Shown: in pieces, positions 59,220 to 64,000 of the stretch
Position numbering within the stretch: position 1 is the first letter of the stretch
Layout: each line of letters begins with the position of its first letter
Assembly: GCF_018069565.1 (NCBI RefSeq)
Contig: NZ_JAGPNL010000001.1
Location: 1,178,001-1,242,000, forward strand
Length of the DNA: 64,000 nt
Origin: Streptomyces tagetis
GTDB lineage: Bacteria; Actinomycetota; Actinomycetes; Streptomycetales; Streptomycetaceae
Direction: 5' to 3'
The notes under the pieces: model-generated
Database searches by the model: none
Told to the model about the DNA's origin: nothing
What the model saw: the letters and a program-made list of their open reading frames with translations, nothing else
Made by a program: the position numbers and the translations under genes

Positions 59220-59559
59220 GCCCGGCCCCCGGCACGGCGGCGCCCCCTCCGGAGCCGGGCGCCGCGAGCGCGGAGATATCTGTTCCCGTGAGGTGAGATT
59301 TCAGTGGGCTCCCGCTTGCAGGTTCATTACCGCAACGGCCGAAGCGGAATTATTTACCACGCGCCGGCCGTTGCCACGTGCTACTGTCGTTGCTGGTTGC
59401 AGTTGTGGTTCCCGAAAACCTCAGATGCGTTTCAGCCGGCCTCCGGGCCCGCTGGGGGCATTTTTTGTTGTTCCGGTCTTCTCCGGTAGGGGCAATCATC
59501 GCGGCGACACGGTATCCACACGGTGTGGGTGCCGGTGCACTGCCCCGAAGGAGAGTGAC
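59220..59559 (+). other. 340-bp intergenic region with structured cold-shock leader
   Basis: No convincing gene is present. The region is markedly less GC-rich than its surroundings. It contains a 10-bp hairpin, GCAACGGCCG (59332-59341) with CGGCCGTTGC (59365-59374), whose 23-nt loop is AT-rich (around GGAATTATTTACC). A second element is a U-tract hairpin at 59439-59466. The cold-shock gene's ribosome-binding site GAAGGAGAG ends the region. A structured 5' leader that folds differently at low temperature is the likely meaning. Confidence 0.6.
59439..59466 (+). terminator. U-tract intrinsic terminator inside the cold-shock leader
   Basis: GCCTCC (59439-59444) pairs with GGGGGC (59454-59459, one G-U pair) around a 9-nt loop, followed at once by ATTTTTTGTTGTT. 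A true U-tract terminator is rare in such GC-rich DNA. It stands about 93 nt before the cold-shock start codon, where it could end a short leader RNA or act as an attenuator. Confidence 0.6.
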
Positions 59560-59763
59560 ATGGCCACTGGTACCGTGAAGTGGTTCAACGCGGAAAAGGG
59601 CTTCGGCTTCATCGCGCAGGACGGTGGCGGCCCCGACGTGTTCGCCCACTACTCGAACATCGCCGCCACGGGTTTCCGTGAGCTGACCGAAGGCCAGAAG
59701 GTGAGCTTCGACATCGGTCAGGGCCAGAAGGGCCCGACGGCCGAGAACATCGTCTCCGCCTGA
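59560..59763 (+). CDS. Cold-shock protein (CspA family)
   Basis: A 67-residue single-stranded RNA/DNA-binding OB-fold protein. It begins [18 protein letters not shown], containing the RNP1 motif KGFGFI, and has RNP2 in DVFAHYSNI. Normal family length. It binds mRNA and melts secondary structure, especially in the cold. It is encoded upstream of a DEAD-box RNA helicase in the same direction, and the two probably act together on structured RNA. Confidence 0.96.
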   Translation: MATGTVKWFNAEKGFGFIAQDGGGPDVFAHYSNIAATGFRELTEGQKVSFDIGQGQKGPTAENIVSA

Positions 59764-60094
59764 CCCGGTTGACGCTGACGCAGACGTGTGGCTGGGCCCG
59801 TATCCTCAGGGGTGCGGGCCTCAGCCGCGTGCACCGCACGGCGCGGCTCCCCAGGGGCTCCCCGGGCAGGTGCGCGCCCCCGCCAGGAGACGGACGCCCG
59901 CCTCGGCCGCGCCGCCGACGACGCTCCGGACGGCATCTCCCCCCTCGCGCCCGCCCTTCTCGGCGCCGGCGCCCGCGTGCACCGCACGCGATCGCATTCC
60001 CTCTCGCATTCCATTCGGCCCCTTCTCGCAATTCTCGGTACCGGAACTCACCGCGGGAATTCCTTGATGTGCGCCGCAACGAGGAAGGTTCCGT
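59764..60094 (+). other. 331-bp leader region of the DEAD-box helicase gene
   Basis: No gene is seen. The 16-nt sequence CCGCGTGCACCGCACG occurs twice, at 59825-59840 and 59973-59988, as a direct repeat 148 nt apart. Each copy contains the self-complementary GTGCAC. The last 100 nt are less GC-rich and lead to the ribosome-binding site GAGGAAGG. A long structured leader is typical of cold-induced helicase genes. Confidence 0.5.
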
Positions 60095-61591
60095 ATGAAC
60101 CGCACCCGCACGAACAATCGCTTCTCCCGTACCCGTAACGGCGGAACCGGCTCCGGAAAGGGCGGCGGCCGGTTCGGTTCGTCGTCGGCGCCCCGTTCCG
60201 GCGGACAGAACGGGTCCCGTGGTCACGGCCGCCGGCCCGCCGCGGCATCGGGTGAGTTCGCCCTCCCCGAGACGATCACCCCCGCGCTTCCCGCCGTCGA
60301 GGACTTCGCCGATCTCGACCTGCCCGCGGAGATCCTGGCCGAGCTGGGCCGGCAGGGCGTGACCGCGCCGTTCCCGATCCAAGCCGCGACGCTGCCGAAC
60401 TCCCTCGCGGGCCGTGACGTCCTGGGCCGGGGGCGCACCGGTTCCGGCAAGACCCTCGCCTTCGGGCTGGCCCTGCTGGCGCGTACGGCCGGACAGCGCG
60501 CCGAGCCCCGGCAGCCGCTGGCCCTGATCCTCGTACCGACGCGGGAGCTGGCGCAGCAGGTCGGCGACGCGCTGACCCCGTACGCCCGCTCCGTGAGGCT
60601 GCGGCTGACCACGGTCGTGGGCGGTATGTCCATCGGCCGGCAGGCGAGCGCGCTGCGCGGCGGTGTCGAGGTCGTCGTCGCCACGCCCGGACGGCTCAAG
60701 GACCTCATCGAGCGCGGCGACTGCCGGCTGGACCGGGTCTCCGTCACCGTCCTGGACGAGGCGGACCAGATGACCGACATGGGCTTCATGCCGCAGGTCA
60801 CCGCGCTGCTCGACCAGGTGCGCCCCGACGGTCAGCGGATGCTGTTCTCCGCCACGCTCGACCGCAACGTCGACCTGCTCGTACGGCGCTACCTGAGCGA
60901 CCCCGTCGTGCACTCCGTCGACCCGTCGGCCGGCGCGGTCACCACGATGGAGCACCACGTGCTCCAGGTCCACGAGGACGACAAGCGCGACACGACCACC
61001 GAGATCGCCGCCCGCGACGGCCGCGTGATCATGTTCCTGGACACCAAGCACGCCGTCGACCGCCTCACCAAGCACCTCCTGAAGAGCGGGGTGCGGGCCG
61101 CCGCGCTGCACGGGGGCAAGTCGCAGCCGCAGCGCACCCGTACGCTGACGCAGTTCAAGAGCGGGCACGTCAACGTGCTGGTGGCGACGAACGTCGCGGC
61201 GCGCGGCATCCACGTCGACAGCCTCGACCTCGTCGTCAACGTCGACCCGCCGACCGACCACAAGGACTACCTCCACCGCGGCGGACGTACGGCCCGCGCC
61301 GGAGACTCCGGCAGTGTCGTCACCCTGGTCACCCCGGACCAGCGCCGTGCCATGACCCGGCTCATGGCCGCGGCCGGCATCGTCCCGCAGACCACGCGGG
61401 TCCGCGCCGGCGAGGAGGCCCTGCACCGCATCACCGGCGCCCAGACCCCCTCCGGCGTCCCGGTCGTCATCACCGTGCCCGCGGCCGAACGTCCCGAGAA
61501 GCGCGGTGCCGGCTCCCGAGGCCGGCGCCGCCCCGCCCCGGCGTCCCGTCGCGCCCCCCGGCAGCGGTCCTCCTCCGAGTCGGCGGCCTAG
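60095..61591 (+). CDS. DEAD-box ATP-dependent RNA helicase
   Basis: A 498-residue RNA helicase. After a Gly/Arg/Ser-rich N-terminus of about 50 residues come the Q motif (APFPIQAATL), motif I GRTGSGKT, Ia PTRELAQQ, Ib TPGRLKDL, II DEADQMTDMGF, III SATLDRNVD, V ATNVAARGIHVD and VI HRGGRTARAGD. A basic Arg/Pro/Ser-rich tail probably binds RNA. It unwinds short RNA duplexes using ATP and is likely cold-induced together with the cold-shock gene upstream. Confidence 0.95.
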   Translation: MNRTRTNNRFSRTRNGGTGSGKGGGRFGSSSAPRSGGQNGSRGHGRRPAAASGEFALPETITPALPAVEDFADLDLPAEILAELGRQGVTAPFPIQAATLPNSLAGRDVLGRGRTGSGKTLAFGLALLARTAGQRAEPRQPLALILVPTRELAQQVGDALTPYARSVRLRLTTVVGGMSIGRQASALRGGVEVVVATPGRLKDLIERGDCRLDRVSVTVLDEADQMTDMGFMPQVTALLDQVRPDGQRMLFSATLDRNVDLLVRRYLSDPVVHSVDPSAGAVTTMEHHVLQVHEDDKRDTTTEIAARDGRVIMFLDTKHAVDRLTKHLLKSGVRAAALHGGKSQPQRTRTLTQFKSGHVNVLVATNVAARGIHVDSLDLVVNVDPPTDHKDYLHRGGRTARAGDSGSVVTLVTPDQRRAMTRLMAAAGIVPQTTRVRAGEEALHRITGAQTPSGVPVVITVPAAERPEKRGAGSRGRRRPAPASRRAPRQRSSSESAA

Positions 61592-61788
61592 CTCCCTCGT
61601 GGCCGGGTGGCCTCCTCGCAGCTCGGGAGGCACCTGGCGACACCGGTCCGGACGCGCGGCGGGCACCCGGTCCCTCACCGGCCGCCCGGGACGCTGCCAC
61701 GACCCACGGCAGCGGTCGCGCTCCGGACCCGCCCGCCCGATCCCGCCGAACCGCCCGGTCCCGTCTTCCCTTCTCCCTGTGAGGCACC

Positions 61789-62103
61789 ATGCGCTGTGTC
61801 ATCGCCCGCTTCCCCTTCGACCTGACCAAGGGCGGCGTGCTGGAAACCATGAAGGGCGTCAAGCCCGAGCCGATCACCCATGAGTTCATCGTCATCGGCC
61901 GCCGTCAGTTCCCCGCCAAGCAGGTCGGGCAGGTCGTCACCCGCCAGGACCGCCGCGACTTCAGCATCGCCGAGGTCGTGCGGGCCATGACCCAGCTCGG
62001 CTTCACCTGCGGCACCCTTCCCCCGGCCGAGCCCGAGCCCCAGGCGGTGACCGGCTCGTACGAGCGGGCCTCCGCGCTGCTCGGCACCCCTCCGGCGCCC
62101 TGA
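61789..62103 (+). CDS. SCO5918-family conserved hypothetical protein
   Basis: A 104-residue protein beginning MRCVIARFPFDLTKGGVLET, with the central EPITHEFIVIGRRQFPAKQV and RRDFSIAEVVRAMTQLGFTC. I recognise this family as the small actinobacterial protein encoded next to a cold-shock/DEAD-box helicase pair (SCO5918 family in S. coelicolor). Its function is unknown; conserved linkage suggests RNA metabolism in the cold. It lies 197 nt after the helicase gene, with GTGAGG before the ATG, and is followed by a strong terminator. Confidence 0.85.
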   Translation: MRCVIARFPFDLTKGGVLETMKGVKPEPITHEFIVIGRRQFPAKQVGQVVTRQDRRDFSIAEVVRAMTQLGFTCGTLPPAEPEPQAVTGSYERASALLGTPPAP

Positions 62104-62132
62104 CCGGCCGGACGGACTCCGAAGGAAACGGT

Positions 62133-62166
62133 GAGGGCCCGGCCGGCGGATGCCGGCCGGGCCCTC
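62133..62166. terminator. Bidirectional hairpin terminator closing the cold-shock block
   Basis: A perfect 15-bp stem (62133-62147 with 62152-62166) with a GGAT loop lies between the SCO5918-family gene and the convergent small gene. Confidence 0.88.
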
Positions 62167-62189
62167 GTCCGTGGGGCGCGGTGTCGAGG

Positions 62190-62549
62190 TCAGTGGTCGG
62201 AGTAGCTGAAGTCCCCCACGGTCCAGGCGCTGACGTCCTCGATCGCCACGCGGTACATCCCGCCCGTCTCGGGGATGCCCACGGCGCCCTGCAGGATGCG
62301 GGCGACGTGGAAGTGCAGGTGCGTGGGCGGGCCCTCCTTCTTCACGGGGGCGTCGAAGACGGCGGAGAACGCGCTCAGTTGGGCGGAGTTCTCCAGCACC
62401 TCCGACACCCTCTGCCGCCATACGGACTCGGGGGCCAGGCGACCGGTGATGACGGCACCCCCGATCACCACGGTCAAGGACATCCGACTGCTCTTCCCGG
62501 ACTCCACGAGGGCGGCGATGTCAACGATCAGCTCGTCAGGCTTCGGCAT
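62190..62549 (-). CDS. Small GvpU-like conserved protein
   Basis: A 119-residue soluble protein. The segment VDIAALVESGKSSRMSLTVV followed by IGGAVITGRLAPESVW resembles the core of the gas-vesicle accessory protein GvpU, a family also found outside gas-vesicle clusters in actinobacteria. No gvpA or other gas-vesicle gene is nearby, so a gas-vesicle role is not supported. The ATG is chosen because the downstream sequence matches the family start; its ribosome-binding site is weak. The function is unknown. Confidence 0.6.
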   Translation of the reverse strand: MPKPDELIVDIAALVESGKSSRMSLTVVIGGAVITGRLAPESVWRQRVSEVLENSAQLSAFSAVFDAPVKKEGPPTHLHFHVARILQGAVGIPETGGMYRVAIEDVSAWTVGDFSYSDH

Positions 62550-62663
62550 GGCAGCGCATTCTATGCACCTCCCCACCCGATCCCCCGCCCGGCCTCCCAC
62601 CCCCGGTTACGGATCGGTCCGGCGAGCGGGGGAGCACGCCGAGCGCGGGCGTACCGTGGCGGC

Positions 62664-63878
62664 GTGGCAAACGAAGACCTCGGACGCACCCTGCGCCGCC
62701 TGCGCCGTCTCGCCTCCCTCACCCAAGAGGAGCTGGCGGAGCGCGCCGACGTCTGCGTCGACGTGGTCCGTCAGCTCGAACAGGGACGCAAGCACTCGGC
62801 ACGCCTGCCGACCCTGCACGCGCTGGCGAACGGCCTGGGCGTCGAACTCACCACGCTCCTCGGCGATCCGCCCGCCGTCGCCTCGACCGGCGAGAGCGAC
62901 GGTCCACGCTTCGTGGCCGTGCGCCGTGCCATCATGCCCGTCCTCCGGGGGCCGGAACCGACACCGCCGGCCGACGGCTTCTCACCGGAGCGGCTGCGCG
63001 AGCGGATCGCCGAGGGCTGGACGCGGTACCACGAGGCGGAGTTCGACACGGTGATGGCGGCGCTGCCGGAACTGATCACCGACGCCCGCTCCGCCACCGT
63101 CGCGGACGGCGACGACGAGCGGGCCGCGGGCTTCGCGGCGCTGGGCAAGGCGCTGCAACTCGCCGGCCACGTCGCCGTACGCATGGGCAAGACCGATCTC
63201 GCCCTGACGAGCCTGGAACGTGCCGCCGACGCGGCCGGCCACTCCGGCGACCCGCTGCTCCTGCCGATGATCGTGAACTCCATGGCGTGGACGTACCAGC
63301 GGCAGGGGCGCCTGGAGGACGCGCTGGCCGTGGCGCTGCGCGCCGCCGCCGACGTGGCGGACGGGGGCCTGGACGGGACCGCCGACGGGCTGAAGGTCTG
63401 GGGAGCGCTGACGATGAGCGCCGCCACGTCGGCCGCGCGGAGCGGCGACTACGCACGCGCGGCGGCCATGATGGAGACGGCGGAGAAGCAGGCCGCCCGG
63501 GTCTCCAAACTGCCCGACGGCGGCGACAACCGCATGGTCAGCGTCTTCAGCCCGTCCTCCGTCCGCATCGAACGCGTCCGTCTCGCCGTGCAGTACGGAC
63601 ACCCGCAGGACGCCCTCGCGCTGGCCGAGGGCGCGCGGCTGAGCAAGGACACCCCGCCGTCCTGGCGGACGTGGCTGCTGCTGGACGTCGCCCGCGCCCA
63701 TACGGACATGGGGGACGCCGCGGGGGCCGTGAAGACCCTGGAATCCCTGCGCCGGGTGGCACCGGCCTGGACGCGGCACCACACCCTCGCCGTGGCCATC
63801 GTGCGCGACCTGTGGACCCTCCCCCACCACCCGCCGGGACTCCGGCCGTTGGCGGAGTTCCTGGGGGTCACCGAATAG
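62664..63878 (+). CDS. XRE-family regulator with TPR-like C-terminal region
   Basis: A 404-residue protein. Residues 5-65 are an XRE helix-turn-helix (LGRTLRRLRRLASLTQEELA, then VVRQLEQGRKHSARLPTLHA). The remainder is helical and TPR-like, with repeats such as VAVRMGKTDLALTSLERAAD and WTYQRQGRLEDALAVALRAA. Such regulators typically bind a small peptide or sense a partner via the TPR region. The start is GTG with a poor ribosome-binding site. It is a distant relative of the broken XRE gene after tRNA-Pro. The 122 bp to the window end show no gene. Confidence 0.85.
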   Translation: MANEDLGRTLRRLRRLASLTQEELAERADVCVDVVRQLEQGRKHSARLPTLHALANGLGVELTTLLGDPPAVASTGESDGPRFVAVRRAIMPVLRGPEPTPPADGFSPERLRERIAEGWTRYHEAEFDTVMAALPELITDARSATVADGDDERAAGFAALGKALQLAGHVAVRMGKTDLALTSLERAADAAGHSGDPLLLPMIVNSMAWTYQRQGRLEDALAVALRAAADVADGGLDGTADGLKVWGALTMSAATSAARSGDYARAAAMMETAEKQAARVSKLPDGGDNRMVSVFSPSSVRIERVRLAVQYGHPQDALALAEGARLSKDTPPSWRTWLLLDVARAHTDMGDAAGAVKTLESLRRVAPAWTRHHTLAVAIVRDLWTLPHHPPGLRPLAEFLGVTE

Positions 63879-64000
63879 CGTGCGGAAAGTAGGACGCGAC
63901 GCCTCGGGCTCGTCGGCCGGGGCACGGACCCGGTTCGTGGACGTCCGGGTCGCCGGAGCGGCTTGCCGTGGTGTGGCGTGCGTGCAGGTGCGCGGTCGGC

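Noticed and set aside
59304..59489. Small leader peptide in the cold-shock leader
   Set aside because: The frame runs through the hairpin and the U-tract terminator, has no ribosome-binding site and an atypical Cys/Trp-rich composition.
62190..62549. Gas-vesicle locus
   Set aside because: Only one GvpU-like protein is present. No gvpA, gvpF, gvpN or related gene lies nearby.

Overview
The window is high-GC actinobacterial DNA, almost certainly from a Streptomyces chromosome. Evidence: overwhelmingly G/C third codon positions, many GTG starts, ATGA/GTGA gene overlaps, GC-rich hairpin terminators, an IdeR/DmdR-type iron box, a tyrosinase/caddie gene pair, and a cold-shock gene / DEAD-box helicase / SCO5918-family block that I recognise from Streptomyces. 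No transposase, integrase, phage gene, CRISPR array or replication origin was seen.

Layout. (1) 1-2479: end of an SDR dehydrogenase gene, its overlapping APC-type amino-acid permease, and a small ankyrin protein. (2) 2554-17782: a cyclitol (inositol) catabolic region. A leftward operon iolC - class-I-like aldolase - iolB - iolD - gntR diverges from a rightward ABC importer (binding protein, permease, single-domain ATPase) plus an IolE/IolI-like TIM-barrel protein. It is followed by an IolG-like dehydrogenase, an SDR, a phytanoyl-CoA-type dioxygenase, a divergent LacI regulator and a second Gfo/Idh/MocA dehydrogenase. TGTC/GACA inverted repeats recur in three of its control regions.

(3) 17783-39955: a large catabolic island that looks built for an aromatic or ring compound. 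It holds an extradiol dioxygenase, an AAHS-type aromatic-acid transporter, a cupin, a carboxymuconolactone-decarboxylase-like protein, a CUT2-type ABC importer and a LysR regulator. A tightly coupled seven-gene meta-cleavage-like operon follows (extradiol dioxygenase, aldehyde dehydrogenase, FAH-family hydrolase/hydratase, small VOC protein, alpha/beta hydrolase, GlcG-like protein, zinc-ligand-less MetE homologue). After it come an ABM monooxygenase, a second aldehyde dehydrogenase, an LhgO-like FAD oxidase, an amidohydrolase, a ThDP decarboxylase-like enzyme and an Ldh2-type dehydrogenase. The motif GCGCAA-N7-TTGCGC occurs twice exactly, and twice in weaker form, at positions fitting LysR activation. 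That ties the scattered transcription units into one probable regulon. The substrate is not identifiable from sequence alone.

(4) 40067-43371: tRNA-Pro(GGG), an XRE regulator broken by a 38-bp duplication, and a TetR / NmrA-like pair with duplicated operators. (5) 43524-49679: a ferric-siderophore uptake operon (AraC regulator with an iron box, two FecCD permeases, ATPase, binding lipoprotein, siderophore-interacting reductase). (6) 49874-55707: a tyrosinase/caddie pair without export signal, then two exporter-fold ABC half transporters flanking a DtxR-family regulator whose ancillary metal site is altered. (7) 55887-59219: esterase, PucR-type regulator, TetR and a small membrane protein with paired operators. 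(8) 59220-63878: the cold-shock block with unusual leaders, a small GvpU-like protein and a second XRE regulator with a TPR-like C-terminus.

Functions are inferred from motifs and remembered family features; no database search was possible. Starts were chosen by ribosome-binding site, overlap with the upstream gene, or family length.
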